This document shows, piece by piece, positions 49,301 through 59,180 of a stretch of 64,000 bases of DNA. A model generated the notes under the pieces. The model was given only the letters and a program-made list of their open reading frames with translations, was not told the origin of the DNA and did no database searches. The stretch lies in contig NW_023365698.1 in the NCBI RefSeq assembly GCF_000003815.2, positions 1-64,000 on the forward strand, in the 5' to 3' direction. The position numbers were made by a program, and so were the translations under genes. Numbering within the stretch: the first letter of the stretch is position 1; each line of letters begins with the position of its first letter. The DNA is from Branchiostoma floridae. Taxonomy: Eukaryota; Chordata; Leptocardii; Amphioxiformes; Branchiostomatidae.

Positions 49301-50687
49301 CTATAGTACCGACAATAGTTTCATCAGGTTGGTAGAATATAGGATATAAGAGAATTCTTTTTTACCAGCAGGTACATGTACTTACATTGCTTAATTACAT
49401 TTCGATGTCTTTCAGACACCTTCGTCAGAGTTTCTAACTGGAGTTCTGCTTCTCACCGCTATATGTAGCCGATGTAGGTGGAGCTTTTGCGGCGAGAAAA
49501 GAATCCCAAACAGTGGTAGCGGTACATATAGTGGTGAAAAGCAGAACTCCAGTTAGAAGCTCTGACAAAGGCGTCTGAGAGACATCAAAACATAAGCAAT
49601 GTAACTTATGTAAGTATCTGCTGGTTGTGAAAAAGAATTCTCCTAGTCCTATATCCAGTAACTAAAGACAACATAGTACATGATTGCAGACAAATAACAA
49701 TAATAACATTTTTGAGAAAAATAGGCCTTCATTTGCACAAATCATATCTAGAAATATTTCTCTAATCATGATCATCAATGGACCCCTTCTTAAGCTATTC
49801 TCTTTCAAACTCTGGAATAAAAAATTGTAGATTCTGCCTATAATGTTTACTAGTACACATACTCAGACACAGGTATTTGAGATAATACAGTTCTTATGAT
49901 TTTATATGTAGCATACCTTCAACCTCTGTCTCCATGGTAAAGTCTCCAACCCAGAGTCATGGATGGGAGTTCCCATCTCCGTGACTAGTGTGACTCCCTT
50001 GTCCTGACCGGTCCCCTCCCCACGCACACAGTACCCCAACATCCTCACCACATTTGGGTGAGTCAGTTCTTGGAGTAACAGAATCTCCTTAATCAACTTG
50101 TAGCTGGGGAGAAGAAAGCAGTCCTCCTTCTTGATATACTTCTTTGCTTCCAGGCATTTCTCGACTTCCGGCAGGTCGACATTCACACTCTTCACTGCAA
50201 CCAGCTGTGTTCCATACAGTCCCTTTGCCATAACTTTGCCCCCTATTTTTATAATCCCGGTAATTTGTATAGCATCGATGTCCCTACACCCCCACATGCT
50301 ACGCTGGTGTGTCTTGTATGCAGGTCTTGCCCCTGCTTCGTTCAACCCAAAGAGAACAGAATCCAGGTCTAGACCCAGGTCTTCAAGGTGTTTTCCCTGA
50401 CTTAAGTTACCAACTATATAGCTGAGTTTATCGTGCAGAAAGTCTCTCTCTGCGACAGCGTCTAGAAGCTGCTCGTTAAGCCGGCTAACGAGGCTCTGTA
50501 GACCGGAGATGTGGCGCCACCTATCCTCCGTCCGGGCACTGTTCTTAGTGTCCCATATAGTAACGAAGCTGCCGAGTTGTAGATGAAGTAACAAGTACAC
50601 GATTAGGAAGAGAAGTGGGAAGAGCAGGCACTTGCGACCGATGGCTTTTCTGTTGGATGTGGTCATACTGAGATAAGGGAGGAGCAT
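37372..50687 (-). CDS. VLK/PKDCC-like plus FAM20-like two-module secretory (pseudo)kinase
   Basis: Eleven coding exons join in phase: 49917-50687, 49061-49256, 48185-48388, 47553-47635, 46445-46637, 45434-45688, 43952-44178, 42322-42454, 39559-39741, 38682-38839 and 37372-37563. They total 2595 nt and 864 residues. Residues 19-40 are a type II anchor, suggesting Golgi/secretory location, and 55-90 are probably coiled coil. Residues about 130-390 match VLK/PKDCC: VAVK (K166), LIKE (E201), HPNVV, and NLHNVYQYFLRP. The PKDCC C-terminal Cys module and FLKNG...TIYIK follow (419-505). Exon 6 then splices into exons 7-11, which resemble FAM20: QLTVTLQDTAGQ, LVYQLDRLMG, NCHFPQHLYMVL and the C-terminal helix. 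The catalytic Asp positions look replaced in the VLK part (N281, G298). In the FAM20 part, M620 and Q632 replace Lys and Glu, and no MDRHH box is present. The fusion is supported by phase; function is inferred. The start may be Met1 or Met8. Confidence 0.85.
37925..38716. repeat. 44-bp minisatellite of splice-donor copies
   Basis: About 17 units of 44 bp. On the minus strand each reads CAGGAGCTGTTCATTAGCAC then AGCAG then GTAAGG. The right-most unit (38682-38716) is the real end and donor of exon 10 of the two-module kinase gene. The array therefore multiplied an exon-intron boundary into the intron. Confidence 0.9.
38950..39115. mobile_element. pogo-like MITE fragment
   Basis: Contains GGTGGTCATGGTCGCGTTGG, AAAAAGTGGTCGTAATGACC and the end TTGGACAGGTTTGAATGTA, like the right half of the element at 56720-57212. 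Confidence 0.5.
39870..40190 (+). pseudogene. Reverse transcriptase C-terminal remnant
   Basis: The plus strand encodes INGLVMMYKVTNDLVAI, then HSHKYRTLRC, then ARTIPESNSLYPHIVNSPSL then DKF. This is the usual end of CR1-like RT proteins (M-Y-K-I-T-x-G-L-V-A-I ... H-S-H-K-Y ... P-R-T-I-P-E-W-N-S-L). It lies in the intron between exons 8 and 9 of the two-module kinase, antisense to it. Confidence 0.75.
40245..40890. mobile_element. 646-bp palindromic foldback element with ATGCATAATT array
   Basis: The arms start TAACACCCTCCGGTTTAATT and end with the complement ATCGGAGGGTGTTA. Both arms continue inward over about 300 bp, with AGATGGGCTAATATCGTAAG matched by CTTACGATATTAGCCCATCT. The centre is an array of TTATGCATAATTATGCATAA. 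There is no coding capacity. It sits in an intron of the two-module kinase gene. Confidence 0.9.
40950..41130 (-). mobile_element. Decayed SINE related to 48550-48970
   Basis: Contains AAGTGGTGTAAAGTGCCTTT then CCCAAG, as in the 48.8-kb copy, but the tRNA-like head has decayed. Confidence 0.45.
41994..42290 (-). mobile_element. tRNA-derived SINE in an intron
   Basis: The minus-strand head (42290-42207) reads GCAATGGTCTAGTGGGTAGA, with an A-box-like TGGTCTAGTGGG and a B box GAGTTTGATCCCC. A non-tRNA body follows. It begins only about 30 bp from exon 8 (ends 42322) of the two-module kinase gene. Confidence 0.75.
43056..43785. mobile_element. hAT-like element, CAGGGCTCGAAATAC ends
   Basis: Ends CAGGGCTCGAAATAC and GTATTTCGAGCCCTG, flanked by GTGAGTGAG on both sides (an 8-9 bp target duplication). 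The subterminal sequence has AACTTGCACCAGTGCAAGTT palindromes. A shorter relative is at 59181-59500. No transposase seen. Confidence 0.85.
45067..45354. mobile_element. Foldback element with ~50-100 bp arms
   Basis: The left arm has CTTGAAATAGTTTAACTGTA and GACAGCACAGCATCAGTCT. The right arm has AGACTGATGCTGTGCAGTC and TTACAGTTTAACTATTTCAAG. It lies in the intron joining the VLK-like and FAM20-like parts. Confidence 0.8.
45849..46309. mobile_element. hAT-like element, GGTCC/GGTACC-palindrome family
   Basis: Ends TAGGGGTGGGTACCGGTA and GTACTGGTACCCACCCCTA. The body is collinear with the two halves of the split copy at 5305-7702 (CGTACAGAGGC, ACTCCACAAAACA). An exact target duplication is not clear; CCAAACAG before and CCCAACAG shortly after may be its remains. 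Confidence 0.8.
47930..48170 (+). mobile_element. Non-LTR retrotransposon 3' end in an intron
   Basis: Plus-strand codons read AVSLWNTRPPNVKSL after a frameshift. The end is ACGGGCTATCACAATAAAGG then AATAAAGGAAGG, an RT tail plus repeated 3' terminus. It ends about 15 bp from exon 3 of the two-module kinase gene. Confidence 0.6.
48550..48970 (-). mobile_element. tRNA-derived SINE
   Basis: The minus-strand head (48968-48890) reads GACCGCGTGGCACGATCGGG with B box GGGTTCAAATCCGC. The body includes AAAGGCACTTTACACGAC. The A/B-box spacing suits an internal pol III promoter. It is flanked by repeat-like DNA inside the intron between exons 2 and 3. Confidence 0.7.
49341..49656. mobile_element. Foldback element with ~120-bp arms
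   Basis: The left arm has GGATATAAGAGAATTC and CTAACTGGAGTTCTGCTTCT. The right arm has the complement AGCAGAACTCCAGTTAGAAG and ends GAATTCTCCTAGTCCTATATCC. It lies in the first intron of the two-module kinase gene. Confidence 0.8.
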
Positions 50688-51064
50688 CTCGGTGATTGTG
50701 GAGTCTGGAGGGGGTTGTGAGGCACACTGTTGTTTGTTTAACAGCAGGATTCTGGTCTAGTCCCCTTCTTTACTACATCATATCCTCGAGCAAACTTGCA
50801 TCTGAAATGACAAATTGCAATTTAGAATTGGGCAATGCAATATCTGCAACACCTATAGCTACCTACAGCATTTTACAGCACCTACTAAAGACCCCTATCT
50901 ACAACACCTAACGTTACCTAATAGTACTAGCACAGCACTCTACAGCTACAACACTTAACAGCTGTCTATAACACTAACATGTACCAGGATAAGTCTGTGT
51001 AACACAAACTCTGAGCACTGTCCAGGGTTGTTACTGGGAGGCCGGACGGCTATTGTGCGAGCCG

Positions 51065-51765
51065 CTACAAGCGAGATTTAATCAGGCTACTTACAGCAGT
51101 CTACATGTACAACACCTACCTACAGCAGTCTACAACACCTACTTACAGTGCTCAGTCTACAACACCTACCTACAACAGTCTACAACACCAACTTACAGTA
51201 GTCTACAACACCTACCTAGAGCAGTCTACAACACCTACCTAGAGCAATGTCTACAACACCTACCTACAACAGTCTACAACACCAACTTACAGCAGTCTAC
51301 AACACCTACCTAGAGCAGTCTACAACACCTAACCTACAGCAGTCTACAACACCTACCTACAGCAGTCTACACCACCTACCTACAGCAGTCTATACCACCT
51401 ACCTACAGCAGTCTACAGCACCTACCTACAGCAGTCTACAACACCTACCTACAGCAGTCTACAACACCTACCTACAGCAGTCTACAGCACCTACCTACAG
51501 CAGTCTACAACACCTTACCTAACGTTATATACAACACCTACCTACAGTAGTCTACAGCACCTACCTACAGCAGTCTACAACACCTACCTACAGCAGTCTA
51601 CAGCACCTACCTACAGCAGTCTACAGCACCTACCTACAGCAGTCTACAGCACCTACCTACAGCAGTCTACAACACCTACCTACTTGTACCGCAGTCTACA
51701 GCACCTACGACCTACTAGTACAGCAGTCTAAAACTACCTACCTACAGCAGTCTACACTTTGACTG
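51065..51765. repeat. 23-bp minisatellite between divergent genes
   Basis: About 30 units of CAGTCTACAACACCTACCTACAG, with a few truncated or mutated ones. It starts about 380 bp upstream of the two-module kinase start and ends about 540 bp upstream of the RPB11 start. Confidence 0.9.
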
Positions 51766-52271
51766 TGATGATCCACAAGAAACCAAGGAGGTCCCCTCTT
51801 TCAACCTCCTTGAGGAAACTAACCATGGGCAACAATCAACACTAACTTTACGTGACCGTTACGTTATGTACCGTTATGTTACCGCAATCGGCCACTGCTC
51901 TGTCAATTGTGTGTCTACAGGGGATGGTTCTTGTGCCTGTGGCCTCGGCAGCTGGTCTGCAGTACTCTAACCTCATCTCGCCGTCCCCTTCCCACCCTGA
52001 GATGCAGTTTAACTCTAAACTTGCTCAGCTCTTCTGCTGGAAAGCGGCAAGCTAAAAACCTCAGTACATCTGTTTGTACAGAAAGCACCACTACAATTTA
52101 TGGGGGTGACTTTAGATATTTTACAAGTACTGCATTAACGATTTATTTGATTTCAACATTAGACATATACGGTATTTTTACAAAACGTTTGATCAATTTT
52201 GTGATTTGATATAAGTTCATTAAGATTACAAAATACTTGTCACCTCTATAAACAAAGTGGACTGGTCTTGA

Positions 52272-52279
52272 TGACGTCA
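52272..52279. promoter_or_regulatory. CRE-like site upstream of RPB11
   Basis: A perfect TGACGTCA palindrome lies 28 bp before the RPB11 start codon. ATF/CREB-type factors bind this octamer in animals; its use here is inferred from position. No TATA box is evident. Confidence 0.45.
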
Positions 52280-52307
52280 GAGTGTTGAGCGTACACCAGC
52301 ACGCGAC

Positions 52308-55300
52308 ATGAACGCGCCGCCGACTTTTGAGTCGTTTCTGCTTTTTGAAGGTGAAAAGAAGTAAGTATTACTGATGTTGTCGTTTTTAACTGTGATATCT
52401 TAATGTTGGTTGAGGGTAAGGTCGTCACAAATGCGGGGCTTCCTTTGTTTTCGTTTCAGCAAACGTAAAAATGTCGTAGGTGGGGAGGGGGGCGAATCGC
52501 GTACTCACGTGAACTTCTTTTGTGATTCGGTAATTCGGCAAGGAAGCCAAATTATGTACCTAACCCTCTCCAGGTACATAGAGCGGACATACAGGTTCAG
52601 TAAATCATTCCCTTACTAGTATCATGCTCACGCAAACACCTGCGCCAAACACCCATTGTGTTTGAAAACTACATAGGCTACAAAAGTCTTCAGCAAATAA
52701 TTTGATGTTGATACTGATAGCCTCAAAACGAAAGGAAGGAGGAGGAAAGGAACTACATTCAAGTGTTCATGAATGCGCATGTGCCCAGAATTGCCTGAAA
52801 AACAGGTCTACGCTGTTAGGGATGCGTACCTAAACCCACATTTAGGTACAGGTCCGGATTCGAATCCAGAGGTTTAGGTACAGGTCCGGACCTAATGAGT
52901 CCGGACCTAAATGCATGGCATTGAATATTACATCATAATATTATATTATGATATGTTATAACAGCAAAACAATGTATCAAAAAGGGTAGAAGCATGTTTG
53001 AACCAATAAAAAACGTGTTTATTATGGTAGACACATGATGCAACAAAAATTTGACCCTTGTAGTTTTTCCCTCACTGGGGCTCAGAGACTGCTATGGTGA
53101 TTTCACAGTAATTTTATCTGTCAAAGTGGCCATCCCCTAACCTGTTATCCTGCCTGGCTTGCACTAATTAGATACAGGTCCAGTACCGGTACACAAGGGT
53201 TCCGGTATTTTTGTATCTGTACCTAATTGATTGTACCGGTACTGTATCGGTACACTGTACCGGTACGCATCCCTATACGCTGTCAAGCGGGGAGATACTA
53301 AAAGACGTAATACCATAAATTACCACGTAAGACCACGAACTACCAGGTTAAACATCACTGGACTCAAATATTATGTGTGCACATGTGTTCCCCACATATA
53401 TAAACATCTTGTGGTTTATGGGCTTAAATTTTGAAGATTATTTTTGCCTAAGAATTCGCAAACCGACACTGCCCCGCGCGGCATGATAGTGCTGACGCCA
53501 TGGCGGGCCGGGTCAATCAACAACACGGTTTATCTTGTAGTGTTTCAAACAATTATGTTTTATTCTTGAAAAAAAAAAAAACAACCTTATATAAGTTATA
53601 CACGTAGCTGGAACATTCTTCAACATAATTTTACCAGCGTTGTCGTCGTGTTGCATGTTGTAACTTGTAACGTTAAACCCTGGACGCTGAAGATTTTGCG
53701 GCACAAGCGTGTCACTACCCAGACCGACCTGATAGAAATTGGAATCAAAAACAACTAAACCCGGACAAATTTTTACGTGACAAACTGACTAAAATACAAC
53801 TGTTTAAAACGCTGCAAAGATAAACCAGGGTACGATGTTGCAAATATGACAAACTTTACGGTGTCTTGGCTCGCTGTGTTGACCCAGCCTGCCAGCACTA
53901 TCATGCCTCGCGGGGCAGCAGCGGTTTGCAAGCAGAATTCTTTGGCAAAAATACAATTCTAAGCCCATAAACTACAAAATATTTGGTTTGTTACTTTGTA
54001 TATGTAGGGAACACATGTGCACACATAATATTTGAGTTCCGTGATGTTTAACTTGGTAATTTGTGGTTTTACGTGGTATTTCGTGGTATTACGTCTTTTA
54101 GTACTACCATGCACTGACCTTAGATCAGGAGCTTTTGATGTATTGTTCCTGGTAAAATAAATGAAAAAGTGAAAAGTGAAGATCTGGAATCTCCATCAAT
54201 CATCATCATCTATCCCAGTGTACAAAATACTTTTCTGAGCCAGGTTGCACACTGTGCAACCTGGGGCAAAAACTAGGTTGCACAACTGAATTTCAAGTTG
54301 CACCACCTACAATAATATATTCACTAATCTCTGAAAAAAATACATACTTAACCCTTTACTATCATTTACTTATAAGCTTGTTTGTTTCAAACTAAAAATT
54401 AAGTAAATTGACAACAAAATAGAGTTCTGAGGCTCAAAATCTAAGTTGCACCCTGTGCAACCTGAGCTTAGAAGTTAAGTTGCACCAAGCAAAAAGTGGT
54501 TGCAATGTGCAAGTGTGCAAGTGGGTATTTTGCACGCTGATCTATCCTCCTCTTTTAAGAGGTGCAGCAAGTAAAGCTCGTCTTCCAGAACAGTCTGTCT
54601 TTCATCGCTGTGAGAAGCTCTGGGCCCTGCAGACCAGTTTCTGACTCTATTGAACTATGATCTCCATCAAAAGACTAAAAATTATGGTTGACATATAAGT
54701 ACAGCTCTAAAACATGTCAAACTTGCTCGTTGCAGCAGCCCTTATGGTCAGATCGTCTTTTTTGGCGACGATTGATGCCGATGCCCGACTTGTCAGTGTT
54801 CTGGTGGCAAGCCAAATCCTTGAAATTGCCAAATCCATACGCCAGTTCTAATTTTAAAAAAAAAACTTCTTTTTTTTTTAATTAGAACAAAATTGAGAAT
54901 AGGAACTTAACATGGTTTTTGAAAGCCCGGAACTGGTTCCCAACGTCTAGTTGTTTTCGTGTTTTTTGCCTGAACTTAAACATATAATAAGTGCAATACC
55001 AGTCAGGTGTACACAGCACTATGCTAACGACTTACCAAACTTTGTTTTCCAGAATTACCATCACTAAAGACACCAAGGTTCCCAATGCTGCCCTCTTCAC
55101 TGTAAACAAGGAGGACCATACCCTGGGCAACCTCCTCAGGGCGTAAGTATGCTGACTTATTTCTGAGTTCCACAGGGTAAAGTGCTAGACATACAACAAG
55201 ATCCACCTAGTGGTCGTAGGACACCTTTCATTTGTGATGCTTGTTGCATGGAAGTTGGCCCTTGGTAAGGGTGGGTACTGGTACAGAAAATTAAGGTCCA

Positions 55301-57657
55301 GGTTCAAAGGATCAGGTCCTGGTCCGGACCTGAACCTGAACCTGATTCAGTATGTGAAAACTTGTGAATGGACGATACTCAAGACAATGGTCCATTCCAC
55401 TACAAAGAAATCTGTTTGTTGCAGTATTTGAGTCCCACTGGCGTTTTAGAATCCTACTAGGGCTAACTGCACACTATACAAATTACAATTGACTGTAAAA
55501 CCTGGTCTGGTAGAGATTACAATAAACTGTAACTTCGCTCTTGTTATTTTCTTCAACCTGTAATCCCCAAATGTGTGAATTTTTGCCCATATAACCTCTT
55601 TATTTTCTAATAGGTCTAACATCCGGTCCACCATCTGGTGTACCGAATTTTTACAGGTCTGGTTTTTCTGGACTGGTCCAATAAGGAGAAAAAAAGTACA
55701 GTGTACTGGTACCCACCCCTAGCCCTTTGTGTACACCAGGCATTGTATGAAAGAAATCCTTTTTTCTATTTTTCAATTTAGAAAAAAATCAAGTTACAAT
55801 GTTTCAACAACAAGATTGTAAGGGCCAGTGAGAAGCAGATTTAGTTAGACTAATAATAAAAAAAAAAAAAAGTAATATACCAATATATATGCAAGTTGTA
55901 CTGGCCCAATCAGGTAAGTGCAGGACAACAAGAGCTTGCCCAATTCCAATCCAGCATTTTTGATTGGCAATTAGGTCAATGAACTTGTCCAACCCTGCAC
56001 ATAGTGGTGCGTACCTAAAGCCCGGACTTGGAATTGGACCTAAACGTTTAGGTCCAAGTCCAAAAAAAACCTAAATGTCCGGAGCCAAGTCCGGACTTGC
56101 AAAAAGCTATCTGTCACTTACATTCCTTATTTTGTTCTATTCCATCTAAAACCTTCCATAGACAGTGCAATTTGCACTGGAAAAAGACAAAACACATTTC
56201 GTGTTTACACTGGCTGTGTATCATTTTCATGTATTTTTCACATTGCATTTCAATTCATGCTAATATGCAATTTTATATGCACCACCCCCCTCCCCCTAAA
56301 AAAAAATGCACATAATATGCAATGATGGGTTCAGGTCCGGACTTATAAGTCCAGACCTGAACCTGAACTGCTGGACCTGAATCTGAACCTGAACCTGAAA
56401 TTGAGTTTAGGTACGCACCACTACCTGCACACATACCAGGTTTTTTCATACGTAGTAACGTAATATATATTTTTCCTTCTTCTCACCCCCCTGCAGGCAG
56501 CTGCTGAAGGACCCCCAGGTGATATTTGCGGGGTACAAGGTTCCCCACCCCCTGGAGCACAAGTTTGTGCTGAGACTACAGACCACACCTGACTACAGTC
56601 CACAGGAAGCCTTCACCAACGCTATCACAGACCTCATCAGTGAAGTCTCTCTTCTGGAGGAGAGATTCAAGGTACTGTATACAGGGTTCTACCTAGGGCT
56701 GTGTACCTAACTACCTGTACAGTCAAACCTGTCTATAGCGGCCACTCAAGGGACTGGAGAAATATGGCCACTATAGACAGGTGGCCACTATAGAGAAAAT
56801 GCTGATCAATTGACCATGTGCACAAGCAATAAATTACACATGATTTCAGTTCCCACTCATCTTTTTCACCAAGTAACATTGTCTCGATCATCTCAAAATT
56901 CAACTGACCCTGCCAAACTGAATCTACCGAAAATGATTGATATTTCAATACGCAATGTTGGTAAATTCGCCGACAAAGACTTGCACTCTAACGTTCAAGG
57001 TACGCGTACCTTCCCCTACCGCCATATATACAGCCACTATATGGTCGCAATAGGCAGTGTTTTTGTATCTACGAGACCGGAAACCGTGTGGCCATTGCCG
57101 ATATAGACTATTTCTTAATGCTTAGGCCAATGAAAAAAATTCATGGGACCGACAAAAAGTGACCGCAATGGCCAGGTTGTCGCAAAGGTGGTCGCTAATA
57201 CAGGTTGGACTGTACCTGTACGGTTACTTGTAAGATTGTTTAGGTACCTATACTTGTCAGGGCCTACATGTAAATATCTGTGTACCTAAATACCTGTACC
57301 GTACTTGTAAGATTGTTAAGGCACAGGTCTGGACCTAAATATCTGTGTACTAAATGTTGACACCACTTTTTAAGACAGTTAAGTAAATCCCAAATCAGCG
57401 ATAACAATTGTGATAATCTTGCAGTTAAAACTTAAAGAAAACTTGCTATCTACCCATATCTCACTGACTGCATTCACACCAACACACACATGAAATTCAG
57501 AATGCCTAGACTGAAGCACCCTTCTTGGTGAAGGTAACAAGGAATTATTCTCACTCTTTCCCTTACTTAGTAAGACTCCAAGTACTTGAGAAAATGTGCA
57601 GCATCTCTTATGTCTGTCTTACAGGTTGCAGTGAGAGAGAAGGAGGGAGTGGAGTGA
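52308..57657 (+). CDS. POLR2J: RNA polymerase II subunit RPB11
   Basis: Four exons, 52308-52360, 55053-55142, 56497-56671 and 57625-57657, join in phase to 116 residues (the human form has 117). The protein starts [18 protein letters not shown] and carries [45 protein letters not shown] and [18 protein letters not shown]; it ends [11 protein letters not shown]11 pairs with RPB3 as the alpha-like heterodimer that nucleates Pol II assembly in the nucleus. HTLGN and the long C-terminal helix are the dimer elements. Splice sites are standard. Intron 1 holds a hAT-like element and an 808-bp foldback, intron 2 two hAT-like elements, and intron 3 a pogo-like MITE. The identity is nearly certain. Confidence 0.98.
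52817..53275. mobile_element. hAT-like element in RPB11 intron 1, perfect 8-bp TSD
   Basis: Ends TAGGGATGCGTACC and GGTACGCATCCCTA, flanked by TACGCTGT at 52809-52816 and 53276-53283. The body has GGTCCGGACCTAA and GGTACCGG palindromes. It belongs to the same broad family as 20745-21566, with altered termini. Confidence 0.9.
53296..54103. mobile_element. 808-bp foldback element with ~230-bp arms
   Basis: The left end TACTAAAAGACGTAATACC is matched by GGTATTACGTCTTTTAGTA at the right. Arms continue through TATTATGTGTGCACATGTGT / ACACATGTGCACACATAATA and CATGATAGTGCTG / CAGCACTATCATG. The short internal region has no clear gene. Confidence 0.9.
54235..54545. repeat. GTTGCAC-rich repeat
   Basis: Many copies of AGGTTGCACA, GTGCAACCTG and AAGTTGCACC in both orientations. 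It resembles the interior of the 43056-43785 element but lacks its termini. Confidence 0.45.
55266..55721. mobile_element. hAT-like element in RPB11 intron 2
   Basis: Ends TAAGGGTGGGTACTGGTAC and GTACTGGTACCCACCCCTA, flanked by GCCCTTGG and GCCCTTTG (8 bp, one mismatch). The body is inverted relative to 45849-46309. Confidence 0.85.
56002..56423. mobile_element. hAT-like element in RPB11 intron 2, perfect 8-bp TSD
   Basis: Ends TAGTGGTGCGTACCTAAA and TTTAGGTACGCACCACTA, flanked by CCTGCACA at 55994-56001 and 56424-56431. The body has TCCGGACTT and GGTCCGGAC palindromes. Confidence 0.9.
56720..57212. mobile_element. pogo-like MITE in RPB11 intron 3
   Basis: Ends CAGTCAAACCTGTCTATAGC and CTAATACAGGTTGGACTG with TA on both sides. 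Internal GGCCACTATAGACAGGTGGC repeats are typical of Tigger/pogo-derived MITEs. Confidence 0.8.
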
Positions 57658-58273
57658 TGAAGAAAGAGTCTACAAGTCCACAACCATCTCTCATCTCAAC
57701 AAACTCCTGTGTCACTGAGCCAGTCTGGGAAACATTGCAGTTGAGAAGAATTGGGACCTGGACACATTTAACATGGCTTTCTATGTAAAATACATTTCCT
57801 GTCCTAATTTGCCTATTTGCAAACATTATTTACTTCAACGTTATAGCCACCAACACAATGGTAACATGGGGGAAAGGAGACTTCATTGTTAACATTAATG
57901 TTAAATTAAATCCAATATCTGAGACATATTGTATGTACGGTATACTACTAGTATCATGATACAATAGCTAGGATCGACTATGATGTTAAAACAGCAGGGT
58001 CTCATCAAAATGTGATCAGTGGTAGGTCCTGTAAATAGTTTTTTAGTGTTGGCCATTCACAATGTCAGATAGTGACTTATAGATATTGCCACCAAGAACT
58101 CAAGATTTAAAAGTTTTGCTTAATATGTATAAAAGTGCAGTTTTGTTAGTGTGAAGGGGGTATCTCTCTGAATCTTCAGTGTGTTGGTGGCGACACTGTG
58201 CTCAACAAATTTCATCATTAAAAACAAGTCTTTTTACACTTTGTGTGTTTTCATGTCTTTTTAGTCATACTTG

Positions 58274-59160
58274 TAACATCTATTATCATAATACCGGTAC
58301 GTTTACGACGATTTCTCTAGCCATACTGATTTGACAAATTGTCAACGCATCATTTTCTCCAGTTACATGTTGCTGTTATAGCTTACCCTTGCCACTTCTT
58401 CTGTGTAACTTTTCTGCCACTCTTGTCCTGCTAAAAGCGTAATATTGTAATTGTAACACGCCGCGGAACTACACGGCGAACGGGCGCGTGGTTGGGAGGG
58501 GGTAAAAAATACCGGTAGGAAGAAACACGGCACAATTAACTGCCGCTATGTACATTTATACATCCTCTGATGTTCCTTCCTTTTCTGTCAGTAAATGCAT
58601 AAAACATAAACCTGCATGAGCATACAAAATGTCATGAGAAAACGGACGTATACTGTCAAGAATTTTCATTTAACTCCTGTCCGTCACAACCGCTATGACG
58701 TAACACTTCACCGTTAGCGTAGATATAAAAATGGCGGGAAAATGGCTGCGTACGTTCAATTTTGCCCATTCAGTCGTAGATCCGGGCTATTATGCAACGG
58801 TTCTTCACACTTTTACATGAGTTGTAGGTCACCAACAGAAATTCAAGATTGTTGTTGAATCATGTTCGTCTTGTGCCGTGAGCATGTGTAATTATGATCT
58901 ATAAATTTGGCAATGAATGTGACAGTGTGTTCGTCCCACGACGAGCTGCCTACCCCGAAAAAGATACTGAAAACTTTTGGCCTTGTTGTCTTCGAATGCA
59001 TTGTTATCGATGCTTTGTAAATGATGTATTGGACACCTAGATGTCTGAAGTGTGCACAGCTCAGAAATAACTATTGTTGCATGTGTAGATCTCTTTAAGT
59101 TCCAGTATTTTTAATCTACCGGTATAAGTCTTACTACCGGTATTATGCCAATGCATGTTA
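58274..59160 (+). mobile_element. 0.9-kb TA-flanked TIR element, copy 3 (inverted)
   Basis: TA then ACATCTATTATCATAATACC at the left; GGTATTATGCCAATGCATGT then TA at the right. The body is the reverse complement of 6494-7377. On the plus strand it encodes VCSSHDELPTPKKILKTFG and continues to a stop after VIDAL. Confidence 0.8.
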
Positions 59161-59180
59161 CATATTGATTATTCCCATTG

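Noticed and set aside
51065-51765. CRISPR-like regular repeat array
   Set aside because: The units are contiguous 23-bp tandem repeats without spacers, in a eukaryotic intergenic region: a minisatellite.
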